64,000 nt of DNA from an uncultured Helicobacter sp. (GCF_910577135.1 NZ_CAJTLL010000005.1:62001-126000), one strand, 5' to 3'. Counted from the first letter of the stretch, positions 54,766 to 64,000 are shown. A program made the numbers and translations. The notes: generated by a model from the letters alone, not told the origin.

Positions 54766-55471
54766 CTACAGATAGCTTCTTGCCCCTCTGTATGCCTTGC
54801 CCCAATAGCTAGAATCTAGCCGTGCCTTGCTCACTACCTTACCCCTACTTGGTGCGTGGATAAACTCATTATTGCCAATATAAATACCTACGTGATTAAT
54901 TTTCTTACCCTTATCCGTAATGAAAAATACCAAATCCCCTTTCTGCAGCTTAGCTTTGCTCACAGAATCCCCCTCATTATATTGCTCATAGGACGCACGA
55001 GGGAGTGAAATACCATTAAGGAGATAAACCGCGCGGGTTAGCCCACTGCAGTCAAAGCCAGATTCTGTTGTGCCACCCCATTTGTATGGCACACCCATAT
55101 ATTGATGTGCGCTTTTGACAATATCCTCCCTCACATCACTTGCTTTTTGCTTTGATGAGCTTTTTTTATTGATAGCATATTTCTGTGGCGAGATGATGAA
55201 ATATGCTCCAATAAGCCCATTTTTATAGTGTTTCTGTACTTTTAATTTCATAGCTTTGATAATTCCCAAAACGCACTTTATACGTATCTGATTCTTTAAA
55301 CAAAAACGCATCAAGCCCCTTGCTATTAAGTGTATCAACAAACTTCCCTGCATTTTCTATATTACTAAAGCTCCCTACTTGCACACTATACCCAAGAGAC
55401 TTTTGCGTATTGAGATGAGCGCAGCCCGAAAACAGAAAGATTCCAAATAAACACCAATATATAATTCTCAC
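54766..55471 (-). pseudogene. SPOR-domain plus NlpC/P60 lipoprotein, frameshifted
   Basis: A GTG at 55471 with GAGGA upstream starts a lipoprotein with lipobox LFSGC, then a SPOR domain (YSVQVGSFSNIENAGKFVDT, YKVRFGNYQSYE). The frame stops at 55223. In another frame KNGLIGAYFIISPQ, the normal end of a SPOR domain, continues into an NlpC/P60 peptidase with the catalytic FDCSGL and HVGIYIG to the stop at 54766. A one-base insertion or two-base loss near 55225-55235 separates them. Intact, it would be a peptidoglycan hydrolase of about 230 residues that binds denuded glycan. It may be broken or a sequence error. Confidence 0.7.
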
Positions 55472-55500
55472 TCTATATTCCTCAATGCTTTTAAAATATC

Positions 55501-56196
55501 TCAAAAAAATTCAGGACTCAAGAATCTTAAGCCCACAGATACCCAACTTCCTCCACCGCTAAAGGCATTGCCATAAGTGCTATCAAGCTGGATTTTATCT
55601 TGCAAGAGCCATATCCGCACACCCACTTGAAATTTTGTTTTCTCAAATCGCTCATAAAGGGCTTCTCCCAAAAGCCATAGTCGCTGTGTAATCTGCTGCT
55701 CTAAGCCCAACCCAGCATAAAAAATATGCGGTTCATCGTTTCTACGCTGAAGCTTGTAGCCAAGATTAGAATGCAAAAGAAGCTTATTGTCAAAAAATAC
55801 CATACTTGCGGGTATATAGAGATAATAATCATTGCTATATTTTGAATATAAAAAATTATACGCATTGCCCAAGGCTATGCCATAGCTATAACCTTGCGTT
55901 TCTAAGTCACTAAATACTCTCTTTGCGCTAAATATGAACTGCTGTGCCCTAAATGACTCTTTTGCTTGATTAGCAGGTAGATTACTCATCATTGCACCCA
56001 TACTGATTTCAATATCTAAGAAGAGATTACAACCGGGTATGACATAGTATTCACCAATTTTTCCATCATATATGCCCCAAGTTTCTAACTGACACGAATG
56101 CCTATCTACCACACGCGCATCATCGGTAATCATAGGACGTGCAGCATATAGTGCAGCATAAGCAAAAAGCAGCATAAGGCAGATTCTATACATCAT
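55501..56196 (-). CDS. Predicted outer-membrane protein, 231 aa
   Basis: I start at the tandem ATG at 56196, just after the phoH stop, because a signal peptide (MMYRICLMLLFAYAALYAAR) begins there; the frame is open 26 codons further. The rest alternates as a beta-barrel with many aromatics (YYLYIPASMVFFDNKLLLHS) and ends in GLRFLSPEFF with a terminal Phe. The PMITDDARVVDRHSCQLETW region resembles transporter-like barrel proteins of unknown function. It is probably co-transcribed with phoH. Confidence 0.7.
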   Translation of the reverse strand: MMYRICLMLLFAYAALYAARPMITDDARVVDRHSCQLETWGIYDGKIGEYYVIPGCNLFLDIEISMGAMMSNLPANQAKESFRAQQFIFSAKRVFSDLETQGYSYGIALGNAYNFLYSKYSNDYYLYIPASMVFFDNKLLLHSNLGYKLQRRNDEPHIFYAGLGLEQQITQRLWLLGEALYERFEKTKFQVGVRIWLLQDKIQLDSTYGNAFSGGGSWVSVGLRFLSPEFF

Positions 56197-56197
56197 C

Positions 56198-57631
56198 TTA
56201 AAAATGTTCCCCAAACCAACTTGCCACATTGCTACGTATGGTTTGACGTAATTGAATCCCCGCAACGAAATCATCTTTTAGCGCCTTGCTTAAAAGGCTT
56301 AAAGCCCCATTGCGAAACTTGCTTAAATAGGGGTGGTCTATCTGCGCCCAATCCCCTAAAAACACAATCTTACTCCCCTCCCCTATACGTGTGCCTATAA
56401 GCTTAATAGTTGCATTTGAGGCATTTTGCACTTCATCAAAAATCACAAATTTATTGCCTATGCTAATGCCTCGCGCGTGAGCGATATCAACCACTTCTAT
56501 TTTATGCTTTTGCAGGAAATATTCCGTCGCATCCTGCTTTTGTATGCCATTGACCTCACCACGATACTCGATACGTTTAGCAAGGCTCTGCTCTTGGAGT
56601 TTGTCAATAGTAAAATTTATCGCACCATAAAGTGGATACATAAAATAGGCAAGCTTTTGATTTTCATCACCCTTACGATAGCCCAGCTCGGCTTCTTTGT
56701 CATTAGCTGTAATCGTGTTTCTCATATAAATAATACCATCAACCACATTATTTTTGACTAGAGTAATCCCCGCTTGGAGTGCAATAAGTGTTTTGCCACT
56801 GCCTGTTGAGCCTGTGGCGATGGTAAGGTTATTTTGCGGGTGGGTAAGCAGGGCATAGAGCATTTTTTGCTCTAAATTAATAGGCATAATGTAGGGCTGA
56901 TAATTTTTAAGAATCTCATCAAGATTTAGTTCTTCAAAGCCCTCGCCTACCTTTAGTCCAAAGGTCTTTTTACCCGTTTTATAGAGTGCGCTATCGGTAT
57001 TATCCATTTCATTAACTTGTATCAAGCTCCATTGTGTAAGCTCTCTAAAGTTTTTTTCATCTTTTAAAAGTGTGAGCGGCTTGTCTTTATGCCATTCAAA
57101 CAAAGCCCAAAAATCAATATCATTAGGATTCTCTACCCTATCGCGAAAAAGCGATTGCGCAGGAATTCCTTGCGTTTGTGCGCGGATTTTAAGCGAAATA
57201 TCATTGGTTAAAAGCACTAAATGATAATCCCTAGCAATCTCTATGAGCTTAGAATCGTTATAGCTATGCTCTTGTGGTGTAAGGCTGTATTGAGGGCGAT
57301 AGATGAGCGTAAGCGGGATATTCGTATGGTCAAAGCGGAAATAAAGCGTTTGGACAAAGTCATTATGCTGAGCCAGATTCTGTGCTGTGTGTTGTGTATG
57401 TGTGCTCTTATTGTGCGAATCTAATGTATTAATATTATCACTATTAATGCAACGGAAAAACTCACGCGCAAAAAAGCCCGTTTCATTCTGTAAATCCTTT
57501 TTCTTATCAAGCTCTTCAATCACCACTTCGGAGATAAAAAGCATATTTTGAGAATCCTGCCATAGATAAATGATATTTTGTGTATCATCAAGAATAATAG
57601 AAGTGTCAAGTAGATAATGTTTGCCGTGCAA
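56198..57631 (-). CDS. PIN domain plus PhoH-like ATPase, 477 aa
   Basis: The N-terminal PIN domain starts YLLDTSIILDD and has the acidic DKKKDLQNETG and LLTNDISLKIRA blocks of a nuclease. The C-terminal PhoH domain has Walker A GSTGSGKT, YMRNTI, and Walker B FVIFDEVQNAS. Such fusions are RNA helicase-nucleases in other bacteria. It starts at TTG with GGGGAG upstream. Confidence 0.88.
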   Translation of the reverse strand: MHGKHYLLDTSIILDDTQNIIYLWQDSQNMLFISEVVIEELDKKKDLQNETGFFAREFFRCINSDNINTLDSHNKSTHTQHTAQNLAQHNDFVQTLYFRFDHTNIPLTLIYRPQYSLTPQEHSYNDSKLIEIARDYHLVLLTNDISLKIRAQTQGIPAQSLFRDRVENPNDIDFWALFEWHKDKPLTLLKDEKNFRELTQWSLIQVNEMDNTDSALYKTGKKTFGLKVGEGFEELNLDEILKNYQPYIMPINLEQKMLYALLTHPQNNLTIATGSTGSGKTLIALQAGITLVKNNVVDGIIYMRNTITANDKEAELGYRKGDENQKLAYFMYPLYGAINFTIDKLQEQSLAKRIEYRGEVNGIQKQDATEYFLQKHKIEVVDIAHARGISIGNKFVIFDEVQNASNATIKLIGTRIGEGSKIVFLGDWAQIDHPYLSKFRNGALSLLSKALKDDFVAGIQLRQTIRSNVASWFGEHF

Positions 57632-57856
57632 ATCACTCCCCTTAATAAATATAGGGAAATTGTATCATATTATGTAAAAAATAAGAGTGTGTAATGAAGC
57701 TTTCTCATTCTGTCTTAATGTGCAAAAGTATATGAATATTTTAGCACTGCCAAACTCAATCCCAAAAAAGGCTAAATGGAACCAAAGACACACTGCTTGT
57801 TCCTTGTAAAAAAAGACTATTAGCGGTCTAAACAAGTGGACAAGAGTAAAGCAAAT

Positions 57857-58351
57857 CTAAAGAACCCCTCCGCCATTAACGCTATCGACAAACTTCATTG
57901 TATTAACCACTGAATCTATCAATCCTTTCATTTCTTTGCTGTGATTATCATTTACTGCGATTTTATCAAATTCATCAAAGCTTAACTTTGTGGCATTCTT
58001 TTTTAAATATTCCATAGCTACTTGTTCATTGCTACTGATTAAACCTTTTTTTCTTAACGTAGAGGCAAGATTCTCAAATGATGTTTTATCATTGAATCCT
58101 CCCTGCAGCTCACCACCAATCTCACGTGCTTTTTGAAGTTCTGCTGATGGAGAAAATTTGTCTTCAATACGTTTTGCAACATCTGCATATTGGAGAGAGT
58201 GCATACTTTTATCTTGACTATGAATGCTATCCACACCTTTGAGGTGCTGCTCGCTCTCTTTAGATTGAATATTTTGCGGCTGATTGGGAGCATTATAAAT
58301 ATTAGCAAGCAGTCCCTGTACACCACTATGATTGATTTTTGTAATATCCAC
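57857..58351 (-). CDS. Hypothetical helical protein, 164 aa
   Basis: It starts at GTG with GGAGGTG upstream. There is no signal or membrane segment. The first 60 residues are Gln/Ser/His rich and probably disordered. The remainder is helical (FENLASTLRKKGLISSNEQV, FDEFDKIAVNDNHSKEMKGL). No family recognised; the composition resembles secreted or flagellar-associated small proteins of this group, but this is weak. Confidence 0.65.
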   Translation of the reverse strand: MDITKINHSGVQGLLANIYNAPNQPQNIQSKESEQHLKGVDSIHSQDKSMHSLQYADVAKRIEDKFSPSAELQKAREIGGELQGGFNDKTSFENLASTLRKKGLISSNEQVAMEYLKKNATKLSFDEFDKIAVNDNHSKEMKGLIDSVVNTMKFVDSVNGGGVL

Positions 58352-58465
58352 TTGACACCTCCATAAATAATAATGGACTTAAAGCAAATAGTATTCCTAA
58401 AAATCCCAACCCTTGAATACCTTATTTTCTCTTTGTATATTGGGCTGCGACTGAATCGTATCTTG

Positions 58466-59287
58466 TTAATTTGAATCTTGAGTGCTATTCAATGCTTGAT
58501 TTAAGAGTATTTGATAAGCCTTATCAATCTCTTTAATACGTGTGAGCGAAGTATCACGGAATGTTTTATTAATATTTTTATTATCAAAAATATTTTGCTT
58601 GGCGTCTTTAATAAGGCGATGATAGATTGTCTCAAGTTCCTCTTTGCTAGGAATCTCTGTAATGCCAAAAAGATTCTTTGCATCTTTTTCATTCATACTG
58701 ACTTCTTGTATATATACCTGTTCAAATTGCTCAAAAAGTGCATTAAAATCTTCATTGGCAATCTCAAATAACGCGGCAATATCAATAATACAATCTTTCT
58801 CACTCTCTTCCAAAACACCATCAGCATATGCCAGAACAAATAAAAATTCCACTACCTTCAGACGTTTTTTATACTCACCTTTTGTGAGTGTTACATATTC
58901 TTCACATAGCTCTTCAAGGGATATGGATGGATTTTCTTGTTCCATAAGAATCGTCTTCAACTCATCTTTGGATAATTTAGGGTTTTTAGATTCTATTGCC
59001 ATATCTGTGAGCATTTCATCAAGGAGTTGCTCTTGTAATGAGCATACCTTTTTATCACTCCACACTAAATATCCCAAGATTGCAGCTAAAACACCAAATT
59101 CACTTGACTTCACTTTGTCCGCTTGAGCCATCTCCTCATAAGGGTTTTGAAAATCTATAGGTGCAGCATCTGTGCGATTTGTATAGTGTTGCTGATTGGG
59201 CTGAAGAGGGTTTTTAAGATATTCTTGCAACGTATTGTAGAGAAAATATACCACTACTCCAGCTATAAGTAAGAGTACGATTTCCAT
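58466..59287 (-). CDS. Membrane-anchored TerB-like protein with degenerate J-like C-terminus, 273 aa
   Basis: One N-terminal membrane helix (MEIVLLLIAGVVVYFLY), then a TerB/DjlA-type helical domain at about residues 65-195 (VLAAILGYLVWSDKKVCSLQ, FVLAYADGVLEESEKDCIID). The last 70 residues have the helix pattern of a DnaJ domain (YHRLIKDAKQ, then LTRIKEIDKAYQILLNQ), but the HPD tripeptide is replaced by a KQNIFDN stretch. DjlA-like architecture without a working J motif suggests it does not stimulate DnaK. Confidence 0.75.
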   Translation of the reverse strand: MEIVLLLIAGVVVYFLYNTLQEYLKNPLQPNQQHYTNRTDAAPIDFQNPYEEMAQADKVKSSEFGVLAAILGYLVWSDKKVCSLQEQLLDEMLTDMAIESKNPKLSKDELKTILMEQENPSISLEELCEEYVTLTKGEYKKRLKVVEFLFVLAYADGVLEESEKDCIIDIAALFEIANEDFNALFEQFEQVYIQEVSMNEKDAKNLFGITEIPSKEELETIYHRLIKDAKQNIFDNKNINKTFRDTSLTRIKEIDKAYQILLNQALNSTQDSN

Positions 59288-59338
59288 TGTATATATGTCC
59301 TTTTTGTGATTTTGGGTGCGATTGTAGCAAAAATTACT

Positions 59339-59647
59339 TTAGTGTTTGTTAATACGCTTTTCAAACTCTTTTTTCAAACGCTCTTCTTGCTCCCTTGCGC
59401 TTTTTTTAAGCCGCTTTACTTCCTCCATACGCTCACTCTCAAGTGCAAGCTTACGCTCTTTGCTATCTCGAATTTTTTGCATAAATGCTTCGCGTCTTTT
59501 AGGATCTTGATACCGAATAGGCTTCATAAAAAGCACACCCAAAATAATAAAGAAGAATACTAATCCCATAGCCGCATCTTCACCACCAAAATGATACCAA
59601 GTCGCTCCAATAATTGCAGCAAGAATAATTTTCCAAAATGCTCGCAT
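59339..59647 (-). CDS. Small membrane protein with charged coiled coil, 102 aa
   Basis: Two hydrophobic helices (WKIILAAIIGATWYHF and MGLVFFFIILGVLFM) are followed by about 50 highly charged helical residues (RREAFMQKIRDSKERKLALE). It overlaps by one base with the next gene upstream. Function unknown. Confidence 0.68.
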   Translation of the reverse strand: MRAFWKIILAAIIGATWYHFGGEDAAMGLVFFFIILGVLFMKPIRYQDPKRREAFMQKIRDSKERKLALESERMEEVKRLKKSAREQEERLKKEFEKRINKH

Positions 59648-60480
59648 TAAAATATCTCTACTTTCTGTTTATGGTGTGTAAAGCCAAGTTTCTTTTTATC
59701 TTTTTCTCCAAATGCCAAAAGCAATACTTGAGGTAAAAAGAGAATGGGCAAGGCGATATCATCGCGATTATAAGCTTTACAAAGCTGTGCGCGATGAGAA
59801 TCTAGCATATCAAATTGACTCAAAGAATATGAGAGTATAAAATCTACCCCCAAATCCGCTATATCAAAAAAATATTTCCCAGTATTATAATATGCGCTTT
59901 GCGGATTATTTGCCAATAAATGTGCATAATATTGATTGACAAATGGTAACTCAACAGCTTTTAAACCAATTTGCTCGTAGATTCTATAATTTGTGCTTTT
60001 AGGCAAATGCCCATAATATGCCCCTCGTATCATTGCAAACAAGTAGGAATGAAATTGTTTTTGAACTAAAGGTGTTATATCAAGGCTATTAAGCAAATCA
60101 GGCAAATAGCTCATCTGCACCTTACTATCATAGAGAAGATTAAAACGATGAAGATATTGTGTCTCTATTTCGCGCATAAGGGAAGTGTGAGATTCTATAA
60201 GTGTTTTTGCATAAAAGGCATTCGCATAGGCATCTTCCTCTAAAAAAACAAGCGTAGCATTTGCTGCATTTGCCAAAGCCAAATTATAAGCAACATTACG
60301 CAACAAATCATCTTTTTGCACTAGCCTAGCCCAATACCCGCCACAATCAGCCAAACCAACAGAAGATACAACATCAGCAGAAAGTAACTCTAAGTCCAAG
60401 TATGCAAAAAGCATTTTTGTGCTAGAGATTAAGCTTTGAGCATTCGTGTTGTAATATTTATCATATATCATATACTTCAT
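59647..60480 (-). CDS. HdrB/CCG-like protein of epsilonproteobacteria, 277 aa
   Basis: A soluble protein with an alpha/beta layout similar to the HdrB C-terminal (cysteine-rich, heterodisulfide reductase) family, for example an N-terminal tyrosine-rich DKYYNTNAQSL and a central domain (ALANAANATLVFLEEDAYAN). The canonical CCG repeats are not present: only two cysteines are seen in the whole protein (C46 and C238). It lies 2 bases after the 224-residue gene, and the pair is conserved in Helicobacter and Campylobacter. Role unknown. Confidence 0.6.
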   Translation of the reverse strand: MKYMIYDKYYNTNAQSLISSTKMLFAYLDLELLSADVVSSVGLADCGGYWARLVQKDDLLRNVAYNLALANAANATLVFLEEDAYANAFYAKTLIESHTSLMREIETQYLHRFNLLYDSKVQMSYLPDLLNSLDITPLVQKQFHSYLFAMIRGAYYGHLPKSTNYRIYEQIGLKAVELPFVNQYYAHLLANNPQSAYYNTGKYFFDIADLGVDFILSYSLSQFDMLDSHRAQLCKAYNRDDIALPILFLPQVLLLAFGEKDKKKLGFTHHKQKVEIF

Positions 60481-60482
60481 AT

Positions 60483-61157
60483 TTATCCTTTACGTTGTGG
60501 CTTTAGCGTAGCTAGAAGCTGCCATTGCCTAGAATCATAGCTAAGTACAACATCACGTATAAAATCCCACATCTCCTCATCAAGTGCAGTAGCACGGGGA
60601 TAAACCATATCTGCAAGACTTACAAAGTTTAAAATACCTTTCCTAGGTTCAATAAGCCATTGCATAATTTCTCTAATCTTTTCAGGGTGGCGAGAAATAA
60701 GCCATTTAAGATAGAGAAAAAATCCATCGCCCAGATAGTGTTCATCACTCATCGGGGTGATAAGATTTAGCATAAGATACTTACCCAACTCATTTTTTTC
60801 GTCTATATTTAAAAAATCAGCCCATTGAAAAAAGCCTTCATACTTTTTCCATAATGCCTCTTTATTGAGCAATAAATCCTTAGTAGCATAATATATACTT
60901 AAAGGTTCAATCTGCCACTCTCTGCCAAATCGCTGCACAAGTTCGATAATAGGAAGATTCTCAAAAATAGCAATACCATTAATACGTAATGCGAGATATT
61001 TTTCATCATAGCCATAATTGTCAAGTTCATTTTGTAGCAAAATCAGCGTATCAATAAGTGTTTGCTCCTGCGTGAAGGAAAAAGTGCATTTATTGTAATA
61101 TGGTAGATAATCTACTCCTGCTTCAAATCTAAAGACCTCAATATTTACTTTATCCAT
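60483..61157 (-). CDS. Uncharacterised protein with SdhB-like N-terminus, 224 aa
   Basis: AAGGAG precedes the ATG. The beginning (VNIEVFRFEAGVDYLPYYNK) resembles the ferredoxin-like N-terminal part of fumarate/succinate reductase iron-sulfur subunits, but there is no cysteine cluster. The remainder is helical with many aromatic residues. It forms a two-gene unit with the HdrB-like protein. This matches a domain-of-unknown-function family I associate with epsilonproteobacteria. Confidence 0.6.
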   Translation of the reverse strand: MDKVNIEVFRFEAGVDYLPYYNKCTFSFTQEQTLIDTLILLQNELDNYGYDEKYLALRINGIAIFENLPIIELVQRFGREWQIEPLSIYYATKDLLLNKEALWKKYEGFFQWADFLNIDEKNELGKYLMLNLITPMSDEHYLGDGFFLYLKWLISRHPEKIREIMQWLIEPRKGILNFVSLADMVYPRATALDEEMWDFIRDVVLSYDSRQWQLLATLKPQRKG

Positions 61158-61243
61158 TCACAACTCCTTGCCTTTAAGCTTAATCCTCTTAAATTGCAAA
61201 GAATCTTAGCATACTTCATCTGCATACTCTCTTAAAAGGTTAA

Positions 61244-61735
61244 TTATTTTTTGAAAAATTTACTATTTTCGGGATTTGATGTAAAGGCAAGTTTTGAATG
61301 CTCTAAGCCCTCTTCTTGAATAGAAGCGATATGTTCTAGCTCCTCATTAGAAAGGTTATGAAAGCAAGGGTGGCTTACATTTGTAAATAATAGAATCTCA
61401 CGTAGCAAGTCATTATCGTGTAAGAGAATCTGCACAATACCCTCATAGTCAATATCTACAAATGCACCAATATTTTCATTCCCAAAACCCGCTTCAAAAC
61501 TCATACCCTTATGCTTTAACTCAATGCTCTCAAACGTATAACCCGCCAAGACAAAAAGCGTAATATCAGTAAATGTATCGCTAATATGCCGAGGGAGGGG
61601 GGGTGTAAAATGCGTATATTTCATATCACATAGAATATTAAAGTTTATCCTCTCTTTAAGTAAAAAATCTAATATATCTCTTGTATGAGAAAGCATAATT
61701 CTCTTAAATACCGGAGAAAATAGAATCTTGTGCAT
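61244..61735 (-). CDS. Hypothetical protein, 163 aa
   Basis: The ATG at 61735 has AAGGAG at 7 bases and overlaps the end of pepF by 32 bases. The protein is soluble, with a first helical region (SHTRDILDFLLKERINFNIL), a Pro-rich turn coded by a C7 run (TPPLPR; G7 at 61598-61604 on the + strand) and an acidic C-terminal half. No family recognised. Confidence 0.65.
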   Translation of the reverse strand: MHKILFSPVFKRIMLSHTRDILDFLLKERINFNILCDMKYTHFTPPLPRHISDTFTDITLFVLAGYTFESIELKHKGMSFEAGFGNENIGAFVDIDYEGIVQILLHDNDLLREILLFTNVSHPCFHNLSNEELEHIASIQEEGLEHSKLAFTSNPENSKFFKK

Positions 61736-63536
61736 TCACTAACTCCTTAAATTCTTCAAGCATTTTTTGCACTTCACCCATACCAATGAGCCAAAACTTA
61801 TCGCTCTCTAGATTTAATCCAAACGCACTAACAAGCTCCTTAGGGCTTTTGCTTCCCCCGAGTGAAAGGAATTGCGTATATTTTTGAATAAACTTTTCCC
61901 TGCTTTGAGGTGTTTGCTGTGATTTATATAAGCCAAAAAGTGCCAAAACAAGCAGCTGTCCATAGCTATACGCATAGCAATAAAAAGGTGAATGCACGAA
62001 ATGCGGGATATAGCACCACCAGCCATCATAATTTTTGCTTAATTTGAGGCTGCTCCCAAACATCCGTTCATTTTCCTCACGCCATATTTCATCGAAATTT
62101 TCAGGCTTTAGCTCATCGCCTTGAGCGTGGATTCTGCGTTCAAAATGCGTCATCACCACTTGACGAAAAAGTGTAGAAAAAATATCCTCTAGTTTTCCTG
62201 CATACAGAGGGATAAGATCCTCTTTACTAAGAGTATTCTTTAGCGTGTCAAAAAGTAACATTTCGGCAAATACAGAGGCGGTTTCAGCAGTGGTAAGAGG
62301 TGTATCCATATTGAGATAGCCTTGCGTTTTAGATAATTCTTGATGCACCATATGCCCGAATTCGTGGGCGATTGTAAATACATCTCGCCGTGAATTTGTG
62401 TAATTAAGCAACACATAAGGATGTGCACTAGGCACACTTCCGTGGCTAAATGCCCCCCCTCGCTTATGTGGTGCAGGGTGAGAATCTACCCAACCCTTGT
62501 TTAATGCCTTCAATGCAATATCCTTAAAAGTTTTGCTAAAGTGCCCAAAGGATTTTAAAACAAGCTTTAAGGCTTCATCATAGGGTAAATTACAGGCATT
62601 GCTTTCAAGTGGGGCATAGCGGTCATAATCTTTCAATGCCTTTAAGCCAAGTAGCTTTGCCTTTATTTGATAATATTCCCCTACAAAGCCATAATGTGCG
62701 CTTACCACATCTATGAGCTTATCTACACTCTTTTGTGTCGCGGCATTTGAGATATGGCGGAAAGATTCGGGGAGCTTGTATCCACGCAAATGCGTCATAA
62801 TATGCAAATCTTTGCGCACCATATTCAGTATATAGGCTAGGAGATGGCGAGATTGTTTAAGCTTTTGTGTAAAGATTTTTTGTGCTTCTTTACGCACCGC
62901 GCGTTTGGGATGATGGAGGAGGCTTAAAATCTCCTCTTCACTTATTTTTGCTTTTTTTGCTCTTTTATCTTGCTTGGATTCCATTTTAGAATCTGCTTTT
63001 TTTCTATCCATTTTGGGAGATTTAAATTGGAGATTAGCTAAATGTTCATCAAAAAGCCGTGAAAATGCTCCTACCCCCACAGGTGAAGTCGCTAAAAGTA
63101 TTTTCTCTTCAGCTAAAGAAAGCTGATAGCTATCTTGCTCGATAAGCTTTTGCAAAAAATACTTATATTGTGGCACATTTGCAATAATCTCCTTTTGTTT
63201 TTGAGCGGGTAATTTACAAAATTCTAGCTCGAAAAACAGCACAAGATTCTGTGCCTGTGTAGTTTGCATTTCATACTTAGCATACATATCCCCTTGCGTT
63301 GTATCCTTTGCAAAACGCAAAAACACATACGTCATCACACGCCCAAAGCCTTCTAAAATCTCCTCATATTGCTTGATGACCTCACAAAACAAAGTAGGTT
63401 CGATGCTTTCAAGCTGCTGTTCATATTGCTTAGCAAACTGCTTTGCCTTGCGCGTATTTGCCACCATAAAACGTTCCATTTGCTCTTCACTCTTAAAAAG
63501 CGCGTTTAAATCCCACTGGCTAGATTCTCTATTCAT
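61704..63536 (-). CDS. pepF: Oligoendopeptidase F, 610 aa
   Basis: A cytoplasmic zinc metallopeptidase of family M3 that cuts short peptides. The zinc motif is HEFGH at 391-395 inside FTIAHEFGHMVHQE. A downstream Glu ligand lies in TTAETASVFAEML. A Lys-rich stretch (DRKKADSKMESKQDKRAKKA) near residue 185 is an insertion absent from most family members. Length is otherwise normal. Confidence 0.94.
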   Translation of the reverse strand: MNRESSQWDLNALFKSEEQMERFMVANTRKAKQFAKQYEQQLESIEPTLFCEVIKQYEEILEGFGRVMTYVFLRFAKDTTQGDMYAKYEMQTTQAQNLVLFFELEFCKLPAQKQKEIIANVPQYKYFLQKLIEQDSYQLSLAEEKILLATSPVGVGAFSRLFDEHLANLQFKSPKMDRKKADSKMESKQDKRAKKAKISEEEILSLLHHPKRAVRKEAQKIFTQKLKQSRHLLAYILNMVRKDLHIMTHLRGYKLPESFRHISNAATQKSVDKLIDVVSAHYGFVGEYYQIKAKLLGLKALKDYDRYAPLESNACNLPYDEALKLVLKSFGHFSKTFKDIALKALNKGWVDSHPAPHKRGGAFSHGSVPSAHPYVLLNYTNSRRDVFTIAHEFGHMVHQELSKTQGYLNMDTPLTTAETASVFAEMLLFDTLKNTLSKEDLIPLYAGKLEDIFSTLFRQVVMTHFERRIHAQGDELKPENFDEIWREENERMFGSSLKLSKNYDGWWCYIPHFVHSPFYCYAYSYGQLLVLALFGLYKSQQTPQSREKFIQKYTQFLSLGGSKSPKELVSAFGLNLESDKFWLIGMGEVQKMLEEFKELVNAQDSIFSGI

Positions 63537-63557
63537 TGTTGCTCCTTTTTTGGCTCT

Positions 63558-64000
63558 TTAAATTTTCATCTCCGCTTCCTCATCTTCTTGCACCAAAGTA
63601 AGCGCCTTAAGGAAGCTAATATTATCCATTTGCATTCCTGAAGTCATATTCTTAAGCGTGAGGGTTTTTGAGTTAAATTCACTCTCGCCAATCACCATCA
63701 CAAATTCGTGTCCCTTTGTATTTGCATATCCAAATTGTTTTTTAAGCTTACTCACTTCCGGATAGACCTCGATAGACACCTTTGAGCGGCGGAAAGATTC
63801 TGCAAGGGTATGGGCGTATCCAAAATATGCCATATCCATACATACGATGAGTGCACGGGCTGAAGTTGCCTTTTTATCAAGCAACTCTAACTCCTCTAAT
63901 GCCGCTAAAAGCCTATCTATGCCGATACTTGCTCCCACACCACTCATTTTTTCCTTAGAAAATGTGCGCGTAAGATTATCATAACGCCCACCAGAGCATA
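63558..64000 (-). CDS. hisS: Histidyl-tRNA synthetase, C-terminal part (cut by window edge)
   Basis: The frame is open to the window edge. [18 protein letters not shown] leads into [20 protein letters not shown], the motif 3 region of class II HisRS. The remaining 115 residues are the anticodon-binding domain. It charges tRNA-His. The 5' part lies beyond base 64000. Confidence 0.95.
   Translation of the reverse strand, partial: CSGGRYDNLTRTFSKEKMSGVGASIGIDRLLAALEELELLDKKATSARALIVCMDMAYFGYAHTLAESFRRSKVSIEVYPEVSKLKKQFGYANTKGHEFVMVIGESEFNSKTLTLKNMTSGMQMDNISFLKALTLVQEDEEAEMKI

Noticed and set aside
1..64000. CRISPR arrays or ribosomal RNA genes
   Set aside because: No regularly spaced direct repeats and no rRNA signature sequences were seen on either strand.

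Overview
The window is a chromosomal segment of a Helicobacter, most likely an enterohepatic species. The evidence is the mix of gene families (XerH, the FutA-type GT10 fucosyltransferase, agmatine deiminase, NifU-like/TPR/MurE cluster, lspA-glmM-rpsT-prfA cluster, long form NrdA), the A/T-rich codon use, homopolymeric C/G tracts of the phase-variation type, and a tmRNA whose tag reads ANNANYAPAYAKVA.

Layout. 0-12.4 kb is mostly a + strand housekeeping block: radical SAM protein, sodB, nadC-thiL-rdgB, an OmpA-type lipoprotein, then a membrane protein, a queuosine-precursor transporter, psd and nadA. It is followed by a small secreted peptide with a bacteriocin-like leader motif, an outer-membrane protein and, on the other strand, a DJ-1/PfpI protein. 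12.57-22.84 kb is an integrated element of about 10.25 kb with almost every gene on the minus strand. 22.9-36.4 kb carries xerH, a PAP2 phosphatase, ssrA, aguA, tsaD, murE with its usual neighbours, a divergent pair of homopolymer-tract surface-modification genes, gltS, a tRNA-Val, lspA and glmM. 36.4-64 kb carries rpsT-prfA, a broken fucosyltransferase gene, a TraF-like outer-membrane protein, nrdA, a nitroreductase, typA, purL, ppsA, a TonB-dependent receptor, ppa, a broken SPOR-NlpC/P60 gene, a PIN-PhoH protein, several uncharacterised epsilonproteobacterial proteins, pepF and the 3' part of hisS, which runs off the right edge.

The most unusual region is the 10.25 kb element. It has no portal, large terminase or tail gene. 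Instead it has a capsid candidate with the features of a double jelly-roll protein, a small FtsK/HerA-type ATPase placed just before it, many 29-178 residue proteins with single membrane segments, a lysozyme-like protein, a holin-like protein, a serine recombinase and a rolling-circle-type Rep. Size and content point to a tailless, membrane-containing phage of the PM2/PRD1 kind. The element is bounded by a 15-bp direct repeat that is the core of a dif-like site lying about 70 bp upstream of xerH. Joining the two outer half-sites regenerates a nearly symmetric dif site. The phage half of the site lies inside the rep reading frame, so integration cuts rep into a 5' piece at one end of the element and a 3' piece at the other. 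Excision would rejoin them in frame. Several of its genes carry single-base frameshifts, so this copy may be decaying, or the sequence may contain homopolymer errors.

Other points of interest are paired C/T tracts in two intergenic regions, a fucosyltransferase gene interrupted by about 340 bp of repeat-rich DNA, a GltS with an added periplasmic domain, and a TonB-dependent receptor with a histidine-rich segment and a dyad operator-like sequence upstream. All functional calls come from reading motifs by eye; no database search was made.
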